Positions 12,701 through 22,442 of a DNA stretch of 64,000 nt are shown one piece after another. A program made the position numbers and the translations under genes. Positions within the stretch are counted from its first letter, which is position 1, and each line of letters begins with the position of its first letter. This stretch comes from Tachypleus tridentatus (Eukaryota > Arthropoda > Merostomata > Xiphosura > Limulidae), in the NCBI RefSeq assembly GCF_004210375.1, contig NC_134827.1, positions 103,091,285-103,155,284 on the forward strand. The letters run 5' to 3'. The notes beneath the pieces are model-generated. The model had not been told where the DNA came from. It did no database searches and saw nothing but the letters and a program-made list of their open reading frames with translations.

Positions 12701-15700
12701 TGGCATTACCTTACTAATTATATTCTAACATTCTCGCTGACATTACCTTACTGGTTATATTCTTACATTCTAGCTGGCATTACCTCACTAATTATATTCT
12801 AACATTCTAGCTGGCATTACCTCACTAGTTATATTCTAACATTCTAGCTGGTATTACCTTACTAGTTATATTCTAACATTCTAGCTGGCATTACCTTACT
12901 AGTTATATTCTAACATTCTAGCTGGCATCACCTCACTAGTTATATTCTAACATTCTAGCTGGCATTACCTCACTAGTTTTATTCTAACATTCTAGCTGGC
13001 ATTACCTTACTAATTATATTCTAACATTCTAGCTGGTCTAATCAGTACTTTATGAAAGACAGTTACAGTAATACTATGGATTACTACAGGTTCTAAATAA
13101 AGAAAGACAAAACTTAGTTCTGGATACAAAGATTTTTTCTTGGAGGTTTGGAAAATAACCTGAAATTACATTTTGAACATTTGCAAGGTTTAAAACATTA
13201 ATACATAACTAGATAATATAACTTAAATGTTCTTGTTATAATTTTATATTAATCAAAATGAAATGTCAAAATCTTTGACCAAACCAACTGCTTTAATTTA
13301 CAAGTTGTCAGTGGTTTTCAATGCTTACTGGTACCTCCCAAATGTTTCCAGCTAAACCAAATGGTCCAGCTGGATGCTGGGTAAGCAGTTGTTAACACTT
13401 ACTAACAGTATTTTAAGGCTTCTGGCTGAACCAAAATGCCCATCTTGACAATGGATTAGTGTTTTTAACATTCATTAACAGCATTGTAAGGTTTAAAAAA
13501 AATTTGCTTTAATTTTTGCATAATACCTAAAAAATTCAGAGTTCAACCTTAAAAAAGTGTCATATTTTATTGAAAAAGTGAACAAATTTGCTACTGAAAA
13601 TTAAGAGTTTAACAAACTTTAATAAAAAAGTAATTTCAACATAAAAATCATTAAAACATTTTATTATGCAAGTTGTATAACTTCACATTATGAAGTCACA
13701 CACACACCAACTATAGATAAAACACCCAGAGGGGTATTTACCTTGATTAATCCCTTCTGGAAATTTTCAAGCTGCCTGGAATTTTTCCAGTTTGTTAAAG
13801 GAGCCACATTAGATACAATAACCAAAACAATACGAGGATTGCTTAAATTCCAATCTTGAGAAACAACCTCAGCAACTTCTTCCATGTTAACATCGTGACT
13901 GACTCGAATGAATGGTCGGCCCTAAGAAAGGTTAGTTCATTTGTAATTAGGAGCAAACTGTGTTGGTTTTACCTCAAAACACTTTCCCTTAGATCAACTG
14001 TGGTTCTGTAAACCTACAACTGTGCACTTACATTTGTTTTGTTTTTCCAGATGGAGTAACACACACACACTTCAATGGAAAACAACAATTATTATGTTCA
14101 TCGAAGTTAATCATATCACCAACAATTTACCAATCTTGTAAAAAAATGTTGGTATGCTCATGTAAGTTTGAGTTTAGTGTCACGTCCTAAAACCTCAATC
14201 AATCTCTAATTACATACAACAATGTTGTTAGAAACAGAATAAAATGGAACATTTAATACTTCAAAACAAGAATAAAACTATTTAAATTTAAAAATGTTCA
14301 ACACTTCAAGACTGAGGAGAAATAATACAACAAACGTTTATATTTTTTAAAGATTAATATTTATACTGGTCCAAATTCAATGATAACAACAAAACCATAT
14401 GCATGTTATTTGTTGCTCTTTGATGTCTCTGAGTTAGCAATTGAACTTTTTGAAATATACCTTCCTGAACACCAAAATACAGGTGAATCCTGGCAAAAGT
14501 TTTACATTAAATAAAAAATTAGTGTTTTGCTACTTAAAACACCTTATTGTTCCTATTAAAGTAAAATACTATTCACAGAGTGTCAAGCTGTCACTGTATT
14601 CAATCACATTCTGTTTTACAATTTCTCAGTGAATGGTACATTATAGAAATTTACCTATAAACAAAAAAGACTGAGTGCATACTGGAGTGATTTAAATATT
14701 TGACACTAAAATTAATAAAAAAAAATTACCTTTACTCTCTAGAAAATAAATGTATTTCAGCCAGTGTTTACCTACTGTATTTCAATATGAAACACTTTTA
14801 CTACTAGTCCACATAGAAAATAAATGTATTTCAGCCAGTGTTTCCCTACTGTATTTCAATATGAAACACTTGTACTACTAGTCTACACAGAAAATAAATG
14901 TATTTCAGCCAGTGATTCCCTACTGTATTTCATTATGAAACACTTGTACTACTAGTCCACAAGGAAAATAAATGTATTTCAACCAGTGTTTCCCTACTGT
15001 ATTTCAATATGAAATACTTTTACTACTAGAACACATAGAAAATAAATGTATTTCAGCCAGTGTTTCCCTATTGCATTTCAATATGAAACACTTTTAATAC
15101 TACTAGTCCACATAGAAAATAAATGTATTTCAGCCAGTGTTTCCCTACTGTATTTCATTATGAAACACTTTTACTACTAGTCCACATAGAAAATAAATGT
15201 ATTTCAGCCAGTGTTTCCCTACTGCATTTCAATATCAAACACTTTTACTACTAGTCCACATAGAAAATAAATGTATTTCAGCCAGTGTTTCCCTACTGCA
15301 TTTCAATATCAAACACTTTTACTACTAGTCCACATAGAAAATAAATGTATTTCAGCCAGTGTTTCCCTACTGTATTTCAATATGAAACACTTTTACCACT
15401 AGTCCACATAGAAAATAAATGTATTTCAGCCAATGTTTCCCTACTGTATTTCAATATGAAACACTTCTACTACTAGTCCACATAGAAAATAAATGTATTT
15501 CAGCCAGTGTTTCCCAACTGTATTTCAATATGAAACACTTTTACTACTAGTCCACATAGAAAATAAATGTATTTCAACCAGCGTTTCCCTACTGTATTTC
15601 AATATCAAACACTTGTACTACTAGTCCACATAGAAAATAAATGTATTTCAGCCAATGTTTCCCTACTGTATTTCAATATGAAACACTTTTACTACTAGTC

Positions 15701-18700
15701 CACACAGAAAATAAATGTATTTCTGCCAGTGTTTCCCAACTGTATTTCAATATCAAACACTTTTACTACTAGTCCACATAGAAAATAAATGTATTTCAAC
15801 CAGTGTTTCCCTACTGTATTTCAATATGAAACACTTTTTCTACTAGTCCACACAGTAAATAGTAGTAGTAGCAGTAGTCATGGAACAGTAACAAACTGAA
15901 CCATCTCTTGTGAATAAAAGTAGTAGTAGTCATGTAACAATAACAAACTCAACCATCTCTTGTGAATAAATAGTAGTAGTCATAGTTGTCATGTAACAGT
16001 GACAAACTGAACCATTTCTTGTGGATAAATAGTAGTAGTAGTCATGTAACAGTAACAAACTGAACCATCTCTTGTGGATAAATAGTAGTAGTTATAGTAG
16101 TCATGTAACAGTAACAAACTGAACCATCTCTTGTGAATAAATAGTAGTAGTCATAGTAGTCATGTAACAAACTAAACCATCTCTTGTGGATAAATAGTAG
16201 TAGTAGTAGTCATGTAACAAACTGCACCATCTCTTGTGGATAAATAATAGTAGTAGTAGTCATGTAACAAACTGCACCATCTCTTGTGAATAAATAGCAG
16301 TAGTCATAGTAGTCATGTAACAAACTGAACCATCTCTTGTGAATAAATAGCAGCAGTCATAGTAGTCATGTAACAAACTGAACCATCTCTTGTGAATAAA
16401 TAGCAGTAGTCATAGTAGTCATGCAACAAACTGAACCATCTCTTGTGGATAAATAGTAGTAGTCATGTAACAGTAACAAACTGAACCATCTCTTGTGGAT
16501 AAATAGTAGTAGTAGTCATGTAACAGTAACAAACTGAACCATCTCTTGTGGATAAATAGTAGTAGTAGTAGTAATGTAACAGTAACAAACTGAACCATCT
16601 CTTGTGAATAAAGAGTAGTAGTCATGTAACAGTAACAAACTGAACCATCTCTTGTGGATAAATAGTAGCAGTAGTCATGTAACAGTAACAAACTGAACCA
16701 TCTCTTGTGGATAAATAGTAGTAGTAGTACTAACGTTACAGTAACAAACTGAACCATCTCTTGTGGATAAATAGTAGTAGTAGTAATGTAACAGCAACAA
16801 ACTGAACCATCTCTTGTGGATAAATAGTAGTAGTACTAGTAGTAATGTAACAGTAACAAACTGAACCATCTCTTGTGAATAAATAGTAGTAGTAGTAATG
16901 TAACAGTAACCAACTGAACCATCTCTTGTGAAAAAATAGTAGTAGAAGTAATGTAACAGTAACCAACTGAACCATCTCTTATGAATAAGTAGTTGTAGTA
17001 GTAATGTAACAGTAACAAACTGAACCATCTCTTGTCAATAAGTAGTAGTAGTAGTAGTAGTCATGTAACAGTAACAAACTGAATCATCTCTTGTGAATAA
17101 ATAGTAGTAGTAGTCATGTAACAGTAACAAACTGAATCATCTCTTGTGAATAAATAGTAGTAGTAGTCATGTAACAGTAATAAACTGAACCATCTCTTGT
17201 GAATAAGTAGTAGTAGTCATGTAACAGTAACAAACTGAATCATCTGTTGTGAATAAATAGTAGTAGTAGTCATGTAACAGTAACAAACTGAATCATCTCT
17301 TGTGAATAAATAGTAGTAGTAGTCATGTAACAGTAACAAACTGAACCATCTCTTGTGAATAAATAGTAGGAGTAGTCATGTAACAGTAACAAACTGAACC
17401 ATCTCTTGTGAATAAGTAGTAGTAGTCATGTAACAGTAACAAACTGAATCATCTCTTGTGAATAAATAGTAGTAGTAGTAATGTAACAGTAACAAACTGA
17501 ACCATCTCTTGTCAATAAGTAGTAGTAGTAGTAGTAGTCATGTAACAATAACAAACTGAACCATCTCTTGTGAATAAGTAGTAGTAGTAGTAGTAGTCAT
17601 GAAACAGTAACAAACTGAACCATCTCTTGTGAATAAGTAGTAGTAGTAGTCATGTAACAGTAACAAACTGAACCATCTCTTGTGAATAAGTAGTAGTAGT
17701 AGTCATGTAACAGTAACAAACTGAATCATCTCTTGTGAACAAATAGTTGTAGTAGTAATGTAACAGTAACAAACTGAACCATCTCTTGTGAATAAGTAGT
17801 AGTAGTACTAGTAGTCATGTAACAGTAACAAACTGAACCATCTCATGTGAATAAGTAGTAGTAGTAGTAGTAGTCATGTAACAGTAACAAACTGAACCAT
17901 CTCTTGTGAATAAGTAGTAGTAGTAGTAGTAGTCATGTAACAGTAACAAACTGAATCATCTCCTGTGAATAAATAATAGCAGTAGTATTCATGTAACAAT
18001 AACAAACTGAGCCATTTCTTGTGAATAAATAATAGCAGTAGTATTCATGTAACAATAAAAAACTGAACCATCTCTTGTGGATAAATAGTAGTAGTAGTCA
18101 TGTAACAGTAACAAACTGAACAATCTCTTGTGAATAAGTAGTAGTAGTCATGTAACAGCAACAAACTGAACCATCTCTTGTGAATAAGTAGTAGTAGTAG
18201 TAGTGTAGTCATGCAACAGTGACAAACTGAACCATCTCTTGTGAATAAATAATAGCAGTAGTATTCATGTAACAATAACAAACTGAGCCATCTCTTGTGA
18301 ATAAATAATAGCAGTAGTATTCATGTAACAATAACAAACTGAACCATCTCTTGTGAATAAAGAGTAGTCATAGTAGTCATGTAACAGTAACAAACTGAAC
18401 CATCTCTTCTGAATAAAGAGTAGTCATAGTAGTCATGTAACAGTAACAAACTGAACCATCTCTTGTGAATAAATAGTAGTAGTAGTAGTAGTAGTCATGT
18501 AACAGTAACAAACTGAACCATCTCTTGTGAATAAGTAGTAGTAGTAGTAGTAGTCATGTAACAGTAACAAACTGAACCATCTCTTGTGAATAAGTAGTAG
18601 TAGTAGTAGTAGTCATGTAACAGTAACAAACTGAATCATCTCTTGTGAATAAATAATAGCAGTAGTATTCATGTATTCATTAACAATAACAAACTGAACC

Positions 18701-21239
18701 ATCTCTTGTGGATAAATAGTAGTAGTAGTCATGTAACAGTAACAAACTGAACCATCTCTTGTGAATAAGTAGTAGTAGTCATGTAACAGCAACAAACTGA
18801 ACCATCTCTTGTGAATAAGTAGTAGTAGTAGTAGTGTAGTCATGCAACAGTAACAAACTGAACCATCTCTTGTGAATAAATAATAGCAGTAGTATTCATG
18901 TAACAATAACAAACTGAGCCATCTCTTGTGAATAGATAATAGCAGTAGTATTCATGTAACAATAACAAACTGAACCATCTCTTGTGAATAAAGAGTAGTC
19001 ATAGTAGTCATGTAACAGTAACAAACTGAACCATCTCTTGTGAATAAATAGTAGTAGTAGTCATGTAACAGTAACAAACTGAACCATCTCTTCTGGATAA
19101 ATGGTAGTAGTAGTGATGTAACAGTAACAAACTGAACCATCTCTTGTGAATAAATAGTAGTAGTAGTAGTAGTAATGTAACAGTAACAAACTGAACCATC
19201 TCTTGTGAATAGTAGTAGTAGTAGTAGTAATGTAACAGTAACAAACTGAACCATCTCTTGTGAATAAGTAGTAGTAGTCATGTAACAGCAACAAACTGAA
19301 CCATCTCTTGTGAATAAGTAGTAGTAGTAGTAGTGTAGTCATGCAACAGTAACAAACTGAACCATCTCTTGTGAATAAATAATAGCAGTAGTATTCATGT
19401 AACAATAACAAACTGAGCCATCTCTTGTGAATAAATAATAGCAGTAGTATTCATGTAACAATAACAAACTGAACCATCTCTTGTGAATAAAGTAGTCATA
19501 GTAGTCATGTAACAGTAACAAACTGAACCATCTCTTGTGAATAAAGAGTAGTCATAGTAGTCATGTAACAGTAACAAACTGAACCATCTCTTGTGAATAA
19601 ATAGTAGTAGTAGTAGTAGTAGTCATGTAACAATAACAAACTGAACCATCTCTTGTGAACAAAGAGTACTAGTCATAGTAGTCATGTAACAATAACAAAC
19701 TTAACTGTCTCTTAGTTATGATTAAGGAGTCATGTAAGAATAACAAACTGAACTGTCTCTTAGTTATGATTAAGGAGTCATGTAACAATAACAAACTGAA
19801 CTGTCTCTTACTTATGATTAAGGAGTCATGTAACAATAACAAACTGAACTGTCTCTTACTTATGATTAAGGAGTCATGTAACAATAACAAACTGAACTGT
19901 CTCTTAGTTATGATTAAGGAGTCATGTAACAATAACAAACTGAACTGTCTCTTACTTATGATTAAGGAGTCATGTAACAATAACAAACTGAACTGTCTCT
20001 TACTTATGATTAAGGAGTCATTTAACAATAACAAACTGAACTGTCTCTTACTTATGATTAAGGAGTCATGTAACAATAACAAACTAAACCAGTCAACTTC
20101 TATCACTAAAAAATACTCTTACACTGATATTTTGTCTAAACTACAACTTTATTGTACTGGAAGTTATTTTTTCTTTTGAGAACAATAACACTGGGGAACA
20201 CTTTTTCAGTAACTTTGAGTTGCATTGGATATTTTAACTGATTCTGAAGGAGTTTTAGGCGCTGATTTCAAATCTGAAATTAGTTTTTCTCTACAAGCTC
20301 TAGTTTGTATGCAATTTGAGGTTAATGAAATTGTACAAATGTGAACTTGCGTAAACCATGTATGAGCATTTTCACGTCCATATATATAGATAGCTTCTAA
20401 TATTTTGATCATTCTTCTTTTGTTTCAGATCAAACATGGCTTCCAAAAATAGATATCATTGCAGAAACAAGCCTGATGCCTTCTGCTACATATGTGGATG
20501 CTACACACTCAATCGTCAGAGACGTAACATATCCTCGTTAGTCAAAGCGTGCCTGCAAGGCATATGTTGAAGTTCAAATTGCTTAAAATCTGTAGCTTGC
20601 AGACAAAAACCGACTTCAGATTTGAAATCAACACACTCAAATTGACTATAGAAAGGTCTTTTTTTAAATGCAACAAAATGAGTGTTCCCCAGTGTAATAC
20701 AAATTTAAGACACCAGAAATATATTTTCTGTACATTTTAATTCTCAGCATCGTAAATTCAGTTAGTCAAACAGTCAAACTTAAAAGCAATCACAAGCTTT
20801 TGTTTATCATCCCTCAAAAGCCTCAATTTTCACTTCTGAAAATTGTTTACAAAATAATTTTGTTATTATGAACCAAACAGCAAGTTTAATAGTTGAGTAA
20901 CATAACATTGTCTTTACAATATCATTCACATGCACTAGAAAAGGATTTGTTTAAGCAGCTGTAGATCAGAAAACCTGATGGATGTGGTAGTATAATCAGA
21001 TTGTCATAAAACTGAAAATAAAAAATCTTGTCTTGTTCTGTATAATGGCTAAGCCGAACCTCTTGATCACTAAAGTAAAACTGATCATCTCTGTGACTTT
21101 ACTTACCTGATTAAGGTTTCCAATAAGGGCACATAACAGCATTGCAAATGTATTTGTTGTAATTTTACATCCCACTACCGAGAAGGTTTTCCACTTAGCA
21201 TTAGGGCTCACCAAGAGCACTGGTTTATGACAACAAAAC
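583..21239 (-). CDS. TRPM-family cation channel gene, 5' (N-terminal) part; continues beyond left edge
   Basis: Seven exons on the minus strand (21239-21107, 13921-13742, 9960-9743, 7717-7522, 6130-5938, 4447-4291, 710-583) read in order as the N-terminal cytosolic half of a TRPM channel. Hallmarks seen: FIRVSHD (TRPM family F/Y-V/I-R-L/V-S), FQKGLIK followed by AANTTSMWIVTNGINIG (family KGLVKAA.TTGAWIxTGG.N.G), HSHFVVVND, ILIQGG plus VVVIRGSGGLADLLA (SLOG-like nucleotide-binding fold), FRDRILECV, and WHEQIQKDLFLTLDWN (family W..QL.LALAWNR). No transmembrane or pore exons are present; they should lie left of base 1. TRPM proteins are tetrameric plasma-membrane or organelle cation channels. 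The sequence does not settle the subtype, although RDRILECV and GSGGLAD look closer to TRPM2/TRPM8-like than TRPM3/7-like proteins (inference). Phases agree across most junctions. The 9743-9960 exon needs a one-base correction, and an exon is probably missing between 4291 and 710 because the phases disagree there. Confidence 0.85.
1562..1652. repeat. 22-bp tandem repeat, about 4 copies
   Basis: Unit cttttattagttacacaag plus ata, repeated nearly perfectly four times in the TRPM intron. Confidence 0.9.
3942..4193 (-). repeat. SINE type A (tRNA-derived), degenerate, minus orientation
   Basis: Recognisable pieces in order: gcacaaagctactcaagggc, cgaatagtg, attataatgcccccc and a degraded B box followed by ccctaaccaccagg. 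This is the same element as the clean copies at 35703 and 46302. Confidence 0.75.
4291..4447 (-). CDS. TRPM exon: FRDRILECV segment
   Basis: Acceptor ttttattcttag, donor GAGACAG|GTTAGT. It reads AQFRWDAEFIENFLKPEISN, then HFPKLRENSLSRNIFRDRIL and ECVRYARQ. This matches the TRPM helix that ends in ...R..ILECVKK... after the SLOG-like domain. It joins in phase with the upstream exon (CG + T gives R). It ends in phase 0 and so does not match the 710-583 exon, implying an undetected exon in the intervening 3.6 kb. Confidence 0.8.
5226..5869 (-). mobile_element. mariner/IS630-type DNA transposon, degenerate, with SINE insertion
   Basis: The ends are imperfect inverted repeats: the left end starts cagagtggtccaaaattg, and the right end read inward starts caacatggtccagaattc. 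The match continues into ...ctattttt/aaaatt. Each end abuts a TA dinucleotide (5224-5225 and 5870-5871), as expected for Tc1/mariner. On the minus strand at about 5700-5500 a broken frame reads WISQGGPISWPLHSPDITLL followed by DFFL*EYVKD. This resembles the C-terminal transposase segment W..RG....WP.RSPDLTPLDFFLWGY.KD, with stops. Only the 3' part of the gene remains. A tRNA-like repeat (5271-5386) sits inside. Confidence 0.75.
5271..5386 (-). repeat. SINE type C (tRNA-derived) fragment inside the mariner-type element
   Basis: Contains gtttgtaattaagcatgcag, then gggctatctgt, a B-box-like gtaccaaaacc, and tgctgagccactgg. It is similar to the copies at 43432 and 62150. Confidence 0.65.
5938..6130 (-). 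CDS. TRPM exon: ILIQGG...GSGGLADLLA (SLOG core)
   Basis: The exon contains VPVVAILIQGGYDSVRFILD followed by FPVVVIRGSGGLADLLAYAY, the most diagnostic TRPM N-terminal block (V-x-L-V-x-E-G-G-P-N...V-V-V-x-x-G-S-G-R-A-D-x-x-A). Two acceptors six bases apart (ttttacag at 6131 and tttcag at 6125) are both in phase, so two residues may be optional. The donor is CATCG|GTAATA, phase 2, matching the next exon. Confidence 0.88.
7522..7717 (-). CDS. TRPM exon: HSHFVVVND segment
   Basis: Acceptor ttttttccag, donor AACAAG|GTGACA. It reads TNLVMIENEGNVPEDEKYEL, then NTYHSHFVVVNDNTIAKTG and RFEQYLAAALETQQ. HSHF(V/I)xVDDGTxGxYG followed by an LRxxLExxI helix is a conserved TRPM N-terminal block. The exon starts in phase 0 and ends in phase 1, matching the next exon at 6130. 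Confidence 0.85.
7718..9742. other. TRPM intron, no recognised feature
   Basis: AT-rich. Small open frames (for example 9065-8856 minus and 9284-9601 plus) show no recognisable sequence or consistent splice phase. Confidence 0.5.
9743..9960 (-). CDS. TRPM exon: AANTTSMWIVTNGINIG segment, with apparent 1-base frameshift
   Basis: Acceptor aacttctag, donor GG|GTAAGT. The exon opens in frame with the previous one (KGLIK then AANTTSMWIVTNGINIG) and reads well to NPLTLIGIA, the TRPM T-I-G-I-A block. After that the original frame gives an unfamiliar tail ending in phase 2, which would put a stop in the next exon. The frame one base away gives IREDFLLYSEVFDGR ending in phase 0 and joining in frame to TNLVMIENEG of the next exon. 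A single missing base near 9782-9788 explains both facts. It could be an assembly indel or a real lesion. Confidence 0.75.
10080..13035. repeat. 37-bp satellite array, about 79 copies, in TRPM intron
   Basis: Unit of the form cattacctcactagttata + ttctaacattctagctgg (37 bp). Two main variants alternate irregularly: gttatattctaac and gttttattcaaac. Several units are 8 bp short (near 10985, 11050, 11410 and 12510), having lost the segment between two attct direct repeats, as expected from slippage. Confidence 0.95.
13036..13741. other. TRPM intron sequence between satellite and exon
   Basis: AT-rich unique sequence. No gene or repeat recognised. Confidence 0.5.
13742..13921 (-). CDS. TRPM exon: FIRVS...KGLIK segment
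   Basis: Sixty codons, phase 0 at both ends, with acceptor ctttcttag and donor AAG|GTAAAT. It begins GRPFIRVSHDVNMEEVAEVV, carries QDWNLSNPRIVLVIVSN and ends NFQKGLIK. This matches the TRPM block that runs from the F-V-R-L-S motif through the EW/DW helix to K/R-G-L-V/I-K. The usual I-S-V-x-G-G after the first strand reads VIVSNVAP here, so the glycine pair of the SLOG-like loop is absent. The exon joins in frame to the next exon. Confidence 0.85.
14738..15859. repeat. 74-bp tandem array, about 15 copies
   Basis: The unit starts atagaaaataaatgtatttc, continues agccagtgtttccctactgt and ends tactactagtccac. Copies are more than 90% alike by eye. It abuts the GTA-type array directly. Confidence 0.93.
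15860..19690. repeat. Minisatellite of about 50-60 bp with embedded (GTA)n, roughly 70 copies
   Basis: Each unit has a fixed core, catgtaacagtaacaaactg then aaccatctcttgtgaataa, followed by a variable (gta)n or (gta/gca) run, so unit length varies. A longer block with cagtagtattcatgtaac and gtgtagtcatgcaac variants recurs near 18050-18300, 18640-18960 and 19280-19480, indicating higher-order duplication. The Leu/Tyr-rich minus-strand frames here are translations of the repeat and not genes. Confidence 0.93.
19683..20085. repeat. 48-bp tandem array, about 8 copies, sharing the core of the neighbouring array
   Basis: The unit starts catgtaacaataacaaactg, continues aactgtctcttacttatgat and ends taaggagt. 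The first half is the core of the adjacent (GTA)n array; the GTA run is replaced by ttatgattaaggagt. The unit is a multiple of three, so both strands stay open across it. Confidence 0.92.
20188..20695 (+). mobile_element. 508-bp TIR element with AATA target duplication, carrying a 44-codon N-terminal fragment
   Basis: Ends are inverted: the left starts acactggggaacact and the right, reverse-complemented, starts acactggggaacact. Long imperfect inverted arms follow, sharing gatttcaaatctgaa, an aagct block and gcaatttga. AATA flanks both sides (20184-20187 and 20696-20699). Inside is a short open frame (20436-20570) related by recall to the N-terminus of the protein family coded at 23765-24621. 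It looks like an internally deleted derivative of the same transposon family. Confidence 0.75.
20436..20570 (+). pseudogene. Cys-rich N-terminal fragment of a transposon protein
   Basis: A 44-residue frame starts MASKNRYHCRNKPDAFCYIC and continues GCYTLNRQRRNISSLVKACL before a stop. The pattern C-x7-FCY-x-C-G, then a basic RxRRNIS stretch and a VK helix, recalls to me the N-terminus of a large family of uncharacterised arthropod and cnidarian proteins whose middle part carries FPCYLCLWDSRD. This is memory, not a search. The rest of the protein is missing. An intron-acceptor-like tttgtttcag lies just upstream. Confidence 0.55.
20740..21106. other. No recognised feature
   Basis: AT-rich sequence between the TIR element and the candidate TRPM exon. 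Confidence 0.5.
21107..21239 (-). CDS. TRPM exon, N-terminal homology region
   Basis: The reading frame ends TNTFAMLLCALIGNLNQ at a strong CAG|GTAAGT donor, phase 0. It joins in frame to GRPFIRVSHD of the next exon. The joined segment has the layout of the TRPM N-terminal motif (T..AFG.I.F.G.....K.F.R.S), although it is divergent. The acceptor I chose is catcttag; an alternative lies at aaaccag about 18 bases further in. The 5' boundary is therefore less certain than the 3' one. Confidence 0.55.
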
Positions 21240-21725
21240 CTAAGATGAAACACTATTTTTGTCCAAAATTTATGAGAAATAAAGATTTATAATATTTACA
21301 CAATGAAATGAATTGTGTCTTTTTACACAGCAGGTCTGAAAACCATTGGTACTGAGTGAAATGTCTAATCAGTAGAAGCTGTAACATACACGTACAGTTA
21401 AAATCATTATTTACATATCTTAGTGAAAACTATATAAAGCTAGTAAAGATACCATTACGTAACATCACACAAATTACTGATTAAGAAATACCTTCAAATA
21501 TTTGAGATCAATCCTGGATGATTATAAATAAAAGTTAGTTCTATGACAACAGATATTTATAGATATCTGATGAAAAACATGCGAGTGAAAGATGAAAAAC
21601 TGAGTTAAAGGGATAAGTGGGACAATAGCTCACCTAACTCTGAAATTCATTACAAGTTTCAACCTGGTAACTTCATAGATTCCTATTAAAACATCTTAAT
21701 CATTAAGATGTGAAACTTTAAATAC

Positions 21726-21929
21726 CTGTTGCTCATACTCAAAATTCTTCCAGAAGGAAACTGTCCCCTTTCCTGCAATATAACGAGGTGCTGGAACCTC
21801 CCTCCTGCCATGTCTTGACACACTACTCTTCTGTCGATGTGAAGCTGAAGACTCTTCATCAGCTTGTTTTGAATCTGAACCAAGTTCCTGAACTGGTTTA
21901 CCTGTAGCTTCATCTAGTATTTCATCTAA
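21726..21929 (-). CDS. Candidate upstream coding exon, 68 codons, same strand as TRPM gene
   Basis: An open stretch of exactly 68 codons is bounded by a polypyrimidine acceptor (attctttgtag) and a CAG|GTATTT donor. It begins LDEILDEATGKPVQELG, has an acidic and serine-rich middle, a basic RRE stretch, and ends GTVSFWKNFEYEQQ. I do not recognise the sequence as a conserved TRPM segment. It may be the variable N-terminus of the TRPM gene or an exon of another minus-strand gene. Its end phase (0) does not fit directly with the next candidate exon (21239-21107, which needs phase 2), so an exon or base may be missing between them. Confidence 0.5.
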
Positions 21930-22076
21930 CTACAAAGAATTTAAAATACTGTCAATACATGGAACCTGTCAAATGCAAAACTATGTAAAATTTTTAATGT
22001 CTCCAAAAGTACCGATTAACCCCCAGATCTTGAAAACTATTTTTTAAATAAAGAAACATCAGACATGTACACTTCT

Positions 22077-22432
22077 TTTACATATAAACATTACTTTACT
22101 TTTACACATAAACATTACTTTACTTTTACATATAAACATTACTTTACTTTAACACATAAACATTACTTTACTTTTACACATAAACATTACTTTACTTTTA
22201 CATATAAACATTACTTTACTTTTACACATAAACATTACTTTACTTTTACACATAAACATTACTTTACTTTTACATATAAACATTACTTTACTTTTACACA
22301 TAAACATTACTTTACTTTTACACATAAACATTACTTTACTTTTACATATAAACATTACTTTACTTTTACACATAAACATTACCTTACTTTTACACATAAA
22401 CATTATTTTACTTTTATGTATAAACATTTGAA
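22077..22432. repeat. 24-bp tandem array, about 15 copies, organised in 72-bp triplets
   Basis: Unit tacacataaacattacttta + cttt. Units with acatat and acacat alternate in a regular one-to-two pattern, giving a 72-bp higher-order period. Both strands stay open because 24 is a multiple of three; neither is a gene. Confidence 0.92.
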
Positions 22433-22442
22433 AGAAAACTAA

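Noticed and set aside
10080..13035. CRISPR-like array
   Set aside because: The units are contiguous with no unique spacers, and the DNA is eukaryotic.
16419..19577. Many Leu/Tyr-rich minus-strand frames
   Set aside because: They are translations of the (GTA)n minisatellite and recur with the repeat.
19669..20179. Overlapping open frames of about 150 codons on both strands
   Set aside because: The 48-bp unit is a multiple of three, so openness is automatic.
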